The position numbers and the translations under genes are program-made. Under the pieces are notes generated by a model. The model saw only the letters and a list, made by a program, of their open reading frames with translations, did no database searches and had not been told where the DNA came from. This document shows, piece after piece, positions 1 to 6,225 of a stretch of 6,499 nt of DNA. This DNA comes from Oscillospiraceae bacterium (GTDB taxonomy: Bacteria > Bacillota > Clostridia > Oscillospirales > Acutalibacteraceae), in assembly GCA_029007475.1 (NCBI GenBank), contig JAQXHW010000077.1, forward strand, positions 1 to 6,499, written 5' to 3'. Every line of letters starts with the position of its first letter. Within the stretch, counting starts at the first letter, position 1.

Positions 1-1
1 A

Positions 2-559
2 GGTACATATCTTTACAATTCAAGAGATATGTCCATGATTGAGCATATTCCGGAGCTTGTTAAATCGGGGATTTCCAGCTTCAAAATTGAGGGCAGGGCA
101 AAGACCTCTTACTATACCGCAGTAGTAACAAATGCCTACCGAAAGGCATTGGACGCCTACTTTGAAGCCGGCTGTCCCGAAGATTTTGCCACACCTCAAG
201 AAATTCTTGAGGAAGTGGAAAAAATTTCCCATAGGGAGTATAATACAGGCTTTTACATGGGTACTCCCCCCGGACAGACTACCTCAAACGGCGGCTATAT
301 CCGCAAGTATGACTTAGTCGCTCTCTGCGAGAAGGAGCTGCCGAAGGGCGGCGTAATTACCCAGCGCAATAAGTTTTACTTAGGGGATGAGATTGATATT
401 CTCCCACCATCCGGCAATCCTTTTACGGTTAAAGCTCTTAAACTTGTTGATGAATACGGTGTCGAGGTAGACTCAACTCCTCACCCGATGCAGAGGTTAG
501 AGCTTTATTGTGAAAAGCCAATTCCCTCAGGCTCTTATCTGAGAGTTAAGAGGAAGTAA
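2..559 (+). CDS. U32 family protein (peptidase U32 / tRNA- or rRNA-hydroxylation type), C-terminal part
   Basis: The reading frame is open from base 2, so the gene is cut by the left edge; the ATG at 29 is internal. The 185 visible residues start within a U32 core signature (YNSRDMSMIEHIPEL, residues 5-19), continue with FKIEGRAKTSYY (27-38) and HREYNTGFYMG (77-87), and end in a region from about residue 95 that fits the small beta-rich U32 C-terminal domain. These blocks are typical of COG0826 proteins such as Bacillus YrrO and E. coli TrhP (YegQ). That family was first called collagenase-like peptidases; several members are now known to act in prephenate-dependent hydroxylation of tRNA uridine-34 or of 23S rRNA. 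The Cys-rich signature that would help place it lies upstream of the window, so the subfamily cannot be fixed. Many relatives have CMIEH where this one has SMIEH. The ATPase gene follows 61 bp later on the same strand, with no terminator visible between them. Confidence 0.88.
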   Translation, partial: GTYLYNSRDMSMIEHIPELVKSGISSFKIEGRAKTSYYTAVVTNAYRKALDAYFEAGCPEDFATPQEILEEVEKISHREYNTGFYMGTPPGQTTSNGGYIRKYDLVALCEKELPKGGVITQRNKFYLGDEIDILPPSGNPFTVKALKLVDEYGVEVDSTPHPMQRLELYCEKPIPSGSYLRVKRK

Positions 560-611
560 GTATCATTTGTTGAGGGGTCTTAAACTGTTAGTTTAGTTAC
601 GAAGTTTCAGT

Positions 612-615
612 GAGG
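612..615 (+). promoter_or_regulatory. Ribosome binding site of the P-type ATPase gene
   Basis: GAGG, within AGTGAGGT, lies 5 nt before the ATG at 621 and supports that start. No in-frame ATG lies closer to the U32 stop. Confidence 0.7.
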
Positions 616-620
616 TTAGA

Positions 621-2972
621 ATGGTAAGTGAAGTGAAAGATTACAGCGGTCTTTCTCAGGCTCAGGTTGATGAGCGTGTGGCTCAGGGAAAGGTCAATAT
701 ATCTCAGAACCTAAAGAGTAAATCGGTAAAAAGAATCTTCTATGATAATATCTGTACGCTGTTTAACTTAGTTAACCTGGTGCTTCTGCTGGCACTTTGT
801 TTGGTAGGCTCATTTAAGAACGTTACCTTTGTGATAATCGTATTTCTCAATATGGCAATCGGAATTTTTCAGGAGATTCGTTCAAAACGAAGCGTTGATA
901 AGCTGACAATTCTCTCCGAAAAAAAAGTTTCCGTACTGCGAAACGGCGAAATTCAGGAGATTTCCAAGGAAAGTATCGTTCTTGACGATATAATCGTTCT
1001 CTCAAGAGGCGACCAGATTCCCGCCGACTGTATCGTTTTTGACGGTGAGTGTAAGGTAAACGAAAGTTTACTTACGGGTGAAGCGGATTTAATTCAAAAA
1101 AAGAAGAATGACAGCCTCCTTTCCGGCAGCTTCATCGCTTGCGGCGTATGCTATGCAAAGGTTACTGCGGTAGGTAAGGACTCTTACGCCGCAAGAATCA
1201 ATGCCGAAGCAAAGTATATTAAGAAAGTCAACTCTCAGATTGTAAAATCTTTTAACTTCATTGTTAAGCTGTGTTCGATTATAATTTTCCCCATAGGCGC
1301 GGGACTTTTCATAAGCCAGTATTTCGCCGGCGGCGGCAATCTGCAGGACACGGTTATCAAGAGTGTAGGACTGCTTTTAGGAATGATTCCCAAGGGAATG
1401 ATTTTGCTGACAAGTACCGTCCTTGCGTTAACTGTTATCAGACTTTCTCAGAAGAAAGTTCTCGCTCAGGACCTCTACTGTGTTGAGTCTTTGGCAAGAG
1501 TTGATGTTCTGTGTCTTGATAAGACAGGCACCCTCACCGCCGATAAGATGAATGTTCACGAGATTATCAGCTTCGGAAGCTCAGACGACGAGATAAAGAC
1601 CGCCCTTGCTTCCGTAGTTGAGGGAAGCGACGAAATCAATGCCACTCTCTACGCAATTCAGGAATACACAAAGGGATATAAAACGGTAAAATGCAAAAAA
1701 TTTATTCCTTTTGCCTCCGAAACAAAATGGTCGGGCGGCGTTTACGAGGACGGCAATTCCTACATAATCGGCGCCGCTGAGTTTGTCTTTGCCGACAGAC
1801 TCAGGTATGCACGGGTTTTCGAGGAGATTGAGAAAATCGGCGAAACTGTACGTATTCTTGTTCTCGCAAAAAGCGAGGGCGTTTTGGAAAGCGGAAAGCT
1901 TCCCGAAAATCTCACTCCCATGGCTCTGGTGCTGATTAAAGACCTGCTCCGCGCTAATGTTTGCGATACTATAAACTACTTTAAGGAGCAGGGAGTAGTT
2001 CTAAAGGTTATCTCCGGCGACAGCGTTAAGACGGTAAAGAATATTGCTCTCGAGACAGGTATCGAGGGTGCCGAAAATGCAGTTGATATGACAACGGTCA
2101 CCACCGAGGAGGAACTGTTTGAGGTTTCCGAAAGATGCAACGTATTCGGCAGAGTAACTCCGTCTCAAAAGAAACAGCTTGTTATGGCGCTGAAGAAGCA
2201 CGGACATTTTGTTGCTATGACAGGCGACGGTGTAAACGATGTTTTAGCCTTAAAGGAGTCTGATTGCTCCGTGGCTATGGCCTCCGGCAGCGATGCCGCG
2301 AGAAACGTATCTCAGCTTGTTTTGGTAAACGACGACTTTGCTTCCATGCCCCATGTTGTTGAGGAGGGAAGAAAGACTATCAACAACGTAGAGCGAAGCT
2401 CTTCTCTCTACATGATAAAGACTATCTACTCAATTGTTCTTGCAATATTCTTTATCTTTTTCAGCACGCAAGCGCCTTTTTCGCCTGTTCAGCTAACTTT
2501 AGTAGGAGCTTTTGCAACGGCAATCCCTTCATTCGTATTGGCCTTGCAGCCTAACAAAAACCGTATTGACGGTAACTTCACCTTCAATATTATTGCCCGC
2601 GCAGGAGCCGCTGCATTCTGCATCATTATGAATATAATTCTTCTCTCTGTTATGAAGGGTTACTTTAATGTATCTGAAGCGGAGGTTTCCACAATTTCTG
2701 TGTATCTTACAACTCTTTCCACGTTCTTACTGGTACTCAGACTGTCCCTGCCGCTCAATCTTTTACGGTCATTGATGCTTATAGTTTCCGTGGGCGGATT
2801 TTCCGTGGGCTGTATCTTCTTCGGGGAGTTTTTTGACATGGTGTTCCTACACAAAGAAGCACTCATATTCCTGAGTATTCTCGCCGCAGTTACAACTATT
2901 GTGTTCAACGTGCTTTACAGCCTTTCGGAGCATTTCGTTAAGAGACTGAATAGAAAAAATAAAGCTAAGTAA
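621..2972 (+). CDS. Cation-translocating P-type ATPase (CtpE-like group)
   Basis: This is a complete 783-residue membrane pump that uses ATP through a phospho-aspartate intermediate. The catalytic marks are present: actuator loop TGEA (152-155; TGES in many families), phosphorylation motif DKTGTLT with Asp300, nucleotide-domain KWSGG (369-373) and GAAE (384-387, the KGAPE region, with Ile383 where many P2 pumps have Lys), SGD (465-467) and GDGVND (535-540). Hydrophobic segments fall near 45-63, 67-85, 212-233, 246-273, 598-615, 622-642, 656-678, 690-710, 714-735 and 746-768, giving ten helices and a basic C-terminus. There is no N-terminal heavy-metal domain and no CPC motif, which argues against a copper or zinc pump. 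The M4 region, ARVD before DKTGT, and the DDFASMP and IPSF..AL.PN blocks recall the CtpE-like group, one member of which (mycobacterial CtpE) is linked to calcium uptake. The M4 motif here is PKGM (257-260), not PEGL, and M6 lacks an acidic residue, so calcium is not a safe prediction. The gene is probably co-transcribed with the U32 gene. A tandem duplication spans its stop codon. Confidence 0.93.
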   Translation: MVSEVKDYSGLSQAQVDERVAQGKVNISQNLKSKSVKRIFYDNICTLFNLVNLVLLLALCLVGSFKNVTFVIIVFLNMAIGIFQEIRSKRSVDKLTILSEKKVSVLRNGEIQEISKESIVLDDIIVLSRGDQIPADCIVFDGECKVNESLLTGEADLIQKKKNDSLLSGSFIACGVCYAKVTAVGKDSYAARINAEAKYIKKVNSQIVKSFNFIVKLCSIIIFPIGAGLFISQYFAGGGNLQDTVIKSVGLLLGMIPKGMILLTSTVLALTVIRLSQKKVLAQDLYCVESLARVDVLCLDKTGTLTADKMNVHEIISFGSSDDEIKTALASVVEGSDEINATLYAIQEYTKGYKTVKCKKFIPFASETKWSGGVYEDGNSYIIGAAEFVFADRLRYARVFEEIEKIGETVRILVLAKSEGVLESGKLPENLTPMALVLIKDLLRANVCDTINYFKEQGVVLKVISGDSVKTVKNIALETGIEGAENAVDMTTVTTEEELFEVSERCNVFGRVTPSQKKQLVMALKKHGHFVAMTGDGVNDVLALKESDCSVAMASGSDAARNVSQLVLVNDDFASMPHVVEEGRKTINNVERSSSLYMIKTIYSIVLAIFFIFFSTQAPFSPVQLTLVGAFATAIPSFVLALQPNKNRIDGNFTFNIIARAGAAAFCIIMNIILLSVMKGYFNVSEAEVSTISVYLTTLSTFLLVLRLSLPLNLLRSLMLIVSVGGFSVGCIFFGEFFDMVFLHKEALIFLSILAAVTTIVFNVLYSLSEHFVKRLNRKNKAK

Positions 2973-2995
2973 TAGAAAAAATAAAGCTAAGTAAT
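2949..2995 (+). repeat. 22-bp tandem direct duplication across the ATPase stop codon
   Basis: Two identical 22-bp units occupy 2949-2970 and 2971-2992, followed by three further matching bases (2993-2995). Each unit begins AATAGAAAAAATAAAG and ends CTAAGT. The TAA stop (2970-2972) spans the junction, so the encoded tail NRKNKAK is unchanged by the second copy. The array ends 4 bp before the -35 box of the alaS promoter. The A-run in the unit suggests replication slippage, which is inference. Confidence 0.95.
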
Positions 2996-2998
2996 CCC

Positions 2999-3027
2999 TT
3001 GACTTTTGAGACTCAAACATCTATAAT
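2999..3027 (+). promoter_or_regulatory. Sigma-A-type promoter of the alaS T-box leader
   Basis: A -35 box TTGACT (2999-3004) and a perfect -10 box TATAAT (3022-3027) are separated by exactly 17 bp. Transcription should begin near 3034, about 25 nt before T-box stem I. It lies only 26 bp past the ATPase stop and gives alaS its own promoter. Confidence 0.88.
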
Positions 3028-3127
3028 ACTTAGGTAATATAAAAAGGCTTTGATGGGACGAGATTATCGGGACTTTTCAAAGAGAGGATGTCGCTTGGTG
3101 AGAGATATCTAAAAGAAACGGTTATCA

Positions 3128-3130
3128 GCC
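3128..3130 (+). promoter_or_regulatory. T-box specifier codon GCC (Ala)
   Basis: GCC sits in the context ATCA-GCC-ACCCCTGAG on the 3' side of the stem I specifier loop, next to the helix formed by CCC 3132-3134. It would pair with the GGC anticodon of tRNA-Ala. Neighbouring registers (AGC Ser, ATC Ile) do not match the controlled gene. Confidence 0.75.
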
Positions 3131-3163
3131 ACCCCTGAGCTTCGTGCGATGAGTACGGCGTTT

Positions 3164-3188
3164 TCCGCGTTAAGGAAACTTAAGTGGA
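3164..3188 (+). other. GAAA-tetraloop hairpin in the T-box leader
   Basis: TTAAG (3170-3174) pairs with CTTAA (3179-3183) around a GAAA loop. Below it, with G3169 bulged, TCCGC... continues as TCCGC 3164-3168 against GTGGA 3184-3188. The pattern CGTTA...AAGTG is typical of leaders between stem I and the T-box. It may be stem III or part of a stem II/IIA-B region; an alternative pairing of GTTT (3160-3163) with AAAC (3176-3179) would make a pseudoknot. Confidence 0.6.
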
Positions 3189-3200
3189 CGGATTTTTCTA

Positions 3201-3239
3201 ATACTAAAACCTATAATGCTTTTATTTATATTTTAGTAT
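3201..3239 (+). other. AU-rich hairpin just upstream of the T-box
   Basis: ATACTAAAA (3201-3209) is perfectly complementary to TTTTAGTAT (3231-3239). After a two-base CC bulge, TATAA (3212-3216) pairs with TTATA (3226-3230), leaving a 9-nt loop. That gives 14 pairs, nearly all A-U. It occupies the position usually taken by stem III, 13 nt before the T-box. Confidence 0.75.
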
Positions 3240-3252
3240 GAATTCGTCAATT

Positions 3253-3286
3253 AGGGTGGTACCGCAGGAATTATGCTCCTGTCCCT
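3253..3286 (+). promoter_or_regulatory. T-box antiterminator
   Basis: AGGG (3253-3256) pairs with CCCT (3283-3286). The seven-base bulge TGGTACC (3257-3263) carries the UGGU that binds the tRNA acceptor end. GCAGGA (3264-3269) pairs with TCCTGT (3277-3282), closing a 7-nt loop. It uses nearly all of the 5' arm of the terminator, so the two folds exclude each other. Confidence 0.9.
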
Positions 3287-3312
3287 TTTGGGGCGGGAGC
3301 TTTTTTATTTTG
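3275..3312 (+). terminator. Regulated intrinsic terminator of the alaS T-box
   Basis: GCTCCTGTCCC (3275-3285) and GGGGCGGGAGC (3290-3300) form an 11-bp stem with two G-U pairs and a TTTT loop, followed by TTTTTTATTTT (3301-3311). It forms by default and is prevented when uncharged tRNA-Ala stabilises the antiterminator. It is also the first strong terminator after the ATPase gene. Confidence 0.95.
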
Positions 3313-3334
3313 TTTACTATTAAACCATATACAG

Positions 3335-3340
3335 AAAGGA
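3335..3340 (+). promoter_or_regulatory. Ribosome binding site of alaS, fixes the start at 3349
   Basis: AAAGGA lies 8 nt before the ATG at 3349. The in-frame ATG further upstream (3238) lies inside the T-box leader and would add 37 residues unlike any AlaRS N-terminus. Confidence 0.85.
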
Positions 3341-3348
3341 CGATTTTT

Positions 3349-5973
3349 ATGCAGTGGACAGGACTTAACGACCTTCGTGAAAAGTTCTTATCCTTTATGG
3401 AGAGTAAGGGGTGCCTCAGACTTCAGAGCTTCCCTCTTATCCCTAAGGACGACAACAGCCTGCTTCTTATTAACAGCGGCATGGCACCTATGAAAAAGTA
3501 TTTTACAGGCGAGGTTACTCCCCCTAAAACACGAGTAACAACCTGCCAGAAATGTATCCGTACTCCCGATATTGAGCGAGTCGGTATTACAGCACGTCAT
3601 GGCACATATTTCGAGATGCTCGGAAACTTCTCTTTCGGCGACTATTTCAAAATTGAGGCTACCGCCTGGGCATGGGAGTTCTTCACAAAGGTTTTGGAAA
3701 TGCCCGAGGAGCTTCTGTATGTTTCTATTTACGAGGAGGATGACGAAGCCTACGATATCTGGACTCAGCGCGTGGGTGTTGACCCCTCTCATATTGTCAG
3801 AATGGGCAAAGAGGACAACTTCTGGGAGCATGGCTCAGGTCCCTGCGGTCCTTGCTCCGAGATTTACTTTGACCGCGGTGCCGAGAAAGGCTGCGGCTCA
3901 CCCGACTGTAAGGTAGGCTGTGAGTGTGACCGCTTCGTCGAGGTTTGGAATCTGGTATTTACTCAGTTTGAATCTGACGGCAAGGGCAACTATACACCTC
4001 TTGCAAAGCCCAATATCGACACAGGTATGGGACTTGAGAGACTTGCTTGCGTAATGCAGGGTGTTGACAACCTTTTCCTTGTTGATACAGTTCAGAATAT
4101 TATGAAGCATATCAGCGAAATCGTAGGCGTTGAGTACGGCAAAGACGAAAAGAGTGACATTTCACTTCGCGTTATCACCGACCATATCCGTTCTACTACC
4201 TTTATGATTGGCGACGGTGTTATGCCCTCTAACGAAGGCAGAGGCTATGTGCTGAGAAGACTTCTCAGACGTGCAGCCCGTCACGGCAGACTTTTAGGCT
4301 ACACAAAACCCTTCCTATATAAGATTTGCTCTACCGTTATCAAGGAGAACGAGAGCGCCTATCCCGAGCTTCGCGAGAAAGAGGAGCTTATCACAAAGCT
4401 CATTCGAGTTGAGGAGGAAAACTTCGCAAAGACCATTGAGCAAGGCTTTGCTATGCTTGACGCTATTATCACCCGCGGTGACGTAAAAATCCTCTCCGGC
4501 GAAGATACCTTCAAGCTCAACGATACCTTCGGTTTCCCTGTTGACCTTACTAAGGAAATCTTGGCAGAAAAAGGAATTACCGTTGATACCAAGCGTTTCT
4601 ATGAGCTTCTCGCTGAGCAGAAAAAGCGTTCAAGAGCTGCAAGAAAGGACGCAGGCGCCGACGCATGGCTCTCTGATAACGTAGACCTTTCGGCAATTAA
4701 CGCAACTGAGTTTGTCGGATATACCGAATACGCCTCTGATACCGAAGTTCTCGCGGTTATCCGTGAGGGAGAATTAGAATCTGCCGCAGGTGTTGACGAT
4801 AAGGCAATTCTTGTTCTTAAGAAATCTCCCTTCTATGCCGAGAGCGGCGGTCAGGTTGGCGACACAGGTACTATCAGCGGTGACGGATTTACCTTCGAGG
4901 TTAATAACACAACTAAGGACGCCTCTGGTATTTTCCTCCATGCAGGTGTTGTTACCGAGGGCAGCGTTACAGTAGGTGATAAGTGTAAGGCTTCTATTGA
5001 TGTTGACCGCAGAATGGCTATTATGCGTAACCATACCGCAGCCCATCTCTTGCAGGCAGCTTTGAGAAAAGTTCTCGGTAACCATGTTGAGCAGGCAGGT
5101 CAGCTTGTAAACGAAAACGCAGTACGTTTTGACTTCACTCATTTCAGCGCGCTTACAGCCAAGGAAATGTCTGAGGTAGAAGCACTTGTAAATAAATACA
5201 TTTTTGATGCTGTTCCTGTTATAACAAAGGAAATGCCTATTGAAGAAGCCAAGAAAATGGGCGCAATGGCGCTTTTCGGTGAAAAGTACGGCGACGTTGT
5301 AAGAGTTGTAAATGCAGAGAATACCTCCGTAGAGTTTTGCGGCGGTACTCACGTTGACAATACTTCAAAGCTCGGCCTTTTCAAGATTCGCTCTGAAAGC
5401 TCAGTTGCAGCAGGAGTACGCCGTATCGAAGCATTAACCGGTGACGGAGTCTTGAACAGTATCAATAATATGTTGGGAATTATAGGACGTTGTGCCGCAA
5501 CTCTCAAGCTCAACAATCCCCGTGAACTCTCTTTGGGCTTTGAAAAGTTAATGGAGGATTACAAGGCAAAGGAAAAGAAAATTGCCGAGCTTGAGTCTGA
5601 GATTGCTCTTAGCAAAACAGCCGCACTCTTTGAGAAAGCACAGGAGGAAAACGGCTTCTTAGTTATTACCGAGAAGCTCAAGGATACCGATGCCGAGATG
5701 CTGAAGAATATGGCGTCTATGCTTACCGATAAGGCTTCGAGTGCAGTTGTACTTCTTGCAAGTGTAACAGGCGAAAAACTAACCCTATGCTGTGCTTGCG
5801 GCAAGGAAGCTGTTGCCCGCGGCGCTAAAGCCGGCAATATCGTTAAAGCGGCCGCACAGGTAACCGGAGGCAACGGCGGCGGTAAACCCGATATGGCTAT
5901 GGCAGGAGGTAAGGATATCTCCAAGGTAGATGATGCTCTCGCCGCTGCTATCGAAGCCGTAAAATCAATCTAA
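3349..5973 (+). CDS. alaS: Alanine--tRNA ligase (AlaRS)
   Basis: This cytoplasmic class II synthetase charges tRNA-Ala and clears mischarged Ser/Gly-tRNA-Ala. It has 874 residues, against 876 for E. coli AlaRS. The start MQWTGLNDLREKF matches clostridial AlaRS. The aminoacylation domain carries the clostridial motif 2 region CIRTPDIERVG (69-79) and TARHGTYFEMLGNFSFGDY (81-99), and motif 3 DTGMGLER (224-231). The tRNA-recognition region begins with GDGVMPSNEGRGYVLRR (288-304). The editing domain has the metal-binding HTAAH (His562, His566) and CGGTH (Cys664, His668), with SVAAGVRRIEA at 685-695. A likely coiled-coil linker (about 723-770) leads to the C-Ala domain with GGNGGG (840-845). A cysteine cluster at Cys182, 187, 191 and 193, after GPCGPC, is discussed separately. 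All catalytic and editing marks are present, so the enzyme should be active. It is the only gene between its T-box leader and its terminator. Confidence 0.99.
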   Translation: MQWTGLNDLREKFLSFMESKGCLRLQSFPLIPKDDNSLLLINSGMAPMKKYFTGEVTPPKTRVTTCQKCIRTPDIERVGITARHGTYFEMLGNFSFGDYFKIEATAWAWEFFTKVLEMPEELLYVSIYEEDDEAYDIWTQRVGVDPSHIVRMGKEDNFWEHGSGPCGPCSEIYFDRGAEKGCGSPDCKVGCECDRFVEVWNLVFTQFESDGKGNYTPLAKPNIDTGMGLERLACVMQGVDNLFLVDTVQNIMKHISEIVGVEYGKDEKSDISLRVITDHIRSTTFMIGDGVMPSNEGRGYVLRRLLRRAARHGRLLGYTKPFLYKICSTVIKENESAYPELREKEELITKLIRVEEENFAKTIEQGFAMLDAIITRGDVKILSGEDTFKLNDTFGFPVDLTKEILAEKGITVDTKRFYELLAEQKKRSRAARKDAGADAWLSDNVDLSAINATEFVGYTEYASDTEVLAVIREGELESAAGVDDKAILVLKKSPFYAESGGQVGDTGTISGDGFTFEVNNTTKDASGIFLHAGVVTEGSVTVGDKCKASIDVDRRMAIMRNHTAAHLLQAALRKVLGNHVEQAGQLVNENAVRFDFTHFSALTAKEMSEVEALVNKYIFDAVPVITKEMPIEEAKKMGAMALFGEKYGDVVRVVNAENTSVEFCGGTHVDNTSKLGLFKIRSESSVAAGVRRIEALTGDGVLNSINNMLGIIGRCAATLKLNNPRELSLGFEKLMEDYKAKEKKIAELESEIALSKTAALFEKAQEENGFLVITEKLKDTDAEMLKNMASMLTDKASSAVVLLASVTGEKLTLCCACGKEAVARGAKAGNIVKAAAQVTGGNGGGKPDMAMAGGKDISKVDDALAAAIEAVKSI

Positions 5974-6020
5974 TATAACAAAAACTTCCGAGGTTTTACT
6001 TCGGGTTAATTTTGAAAGTG

Positions 6021-6057
6021 ATGGCGTAACCTCAGTAATATGGGGTTACGCCATTTT
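6021..6057 (+). terminator. Intrinsic terminator of alaS
   Basis: ATGGCGTAACCTC (6021-6033) pairs with GGGGTTACGCCAT (6042-6054): 13 bp with one T-G wobble and an 8-nt loop. It runs into a short TTTT tract (6054-6057), 48 nt after the alaS stop. The T-tract is modest, so some readthrough is possible. The minus-strand side has no T-tract. Confidence 0.8.
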
Positions 6058-6115
6058 ACGAAAATGAGTCAGAGCCGTCATTTACGTTTGTTATCTTCTG
6101 TAATATACTAGACCG

Positions 6116-6166
6116 AAAAAACAAAGGATACGGTGTAGCTCATTTCACTTAGCTACACCGTATCCT
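6116..6166 (-). terminator. Intrinsic terminator of the minus-strand gene
   Basis: A perfect 16-bp inverted repeat (AGGATACGGTGTAGCT at 6125-6140 and its complement at 6151-6166) surrounds a 10-nt loop. Read on the minus strand it is followed by TTTGTTTTTT (6125-6116), a strong terminator tail. The plus-strand side is followed by ATATAAAAAC, so it points left only. It lies 59 nt beyond the stop of the minus-strand gene. Confidence 0.9.
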
Positions 6167-6225
6167 ATATAAAAACTTTCTTATCCTGCAATACCGAATG
6201 TTATTCTTGTTCCTGTATCATGTGC

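Larger units (their letters stand above)
3034..3312 (+). ncRNA. T-box riboswitch leader of alaS (tRNA-Ala sensing)
   Basis: This is the 5' leader RNA that couples alaS transcription to uncharged tRNA-Ala. The canonical T-box AGGGTGGTACCGCA lies at 3253-3266. Stem I spans about 3058-3145: the base ACGAG (3058-3062) pairs with TTCGT (3141-3145). GGG (3069-3071) can pair with CCC (3132-3134) directly below the proposed specifier. AGAGAG (3081-3086) and the loop motif GGTGAGAG (3097-3104) match the conserved apical elements. The distal helix is 3086-3092 with 3104-3110. The specifier is read as GCC (3128-3130), an alanine codon followed by the usual purine. UGGU (3257-3260) complements the ACCA end of tRNA-Ala. 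Downstream of stem I are a GAAA-capped hairpin (3164-3188) and an AU-rich hairpin (3201-3239), then the antiterminator/terminator switch. The alanine assignment rests on both GCC and the downstream alaS gene. Confidence 0.96.

Noticed and set aside
581..595. Small inverted repeat TAAACT-GTT-AGTTTA between the U32 and ATPase genes
   Set aside because: It has only six AT-rich pairs and no T-tract, too weak for a terminator. The gap also lacks a good promoter (TTGAGG at 570 has no matching -10).
3212..3217. A second TATAAT that could be a -10 box close to alaS
   Set aside because: No -35-like hexamer lies 16-18 bp upstream, and the bases are explained as an arm of the hairpin at 3201-3239.
3238..3348. 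In-frame ATG at 3238 giving a 911-residue AlaRS with 37 extra N-terminal residues
   Set aside because: It lies inside the T-box hairpin and its codons run through the T-box motif and terminator. There is no ribosome-binding site before it, and the start at 3349 has AAAGGA at good spacing and a normal AlaRS N-terminus.
4774..5352. Open minus-strand frame of 192 codons inside alaS, and shorter ones at 3388-3831 and 5559-5924
   Set aside because: They lie wholly antisense to a clearly real gene, show no recognisable motifs and have compositions expected of reverse-frame shadows.
5984..6007. Possible hairpin AAC..CCGA / TCGGGTT just after the alaS stop
   Set aside because: It has about seven pairs with a bulge and no T-run; the stronger terminator follows at 6021-6057.
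6052..6066. Palindrome CATTTT-ACG-AAAATG overlapping the end of the alaS terminator
   Set aside because: It is short and AT-rich, competes with a much more stable 13-bp stem, and can arise by chance.
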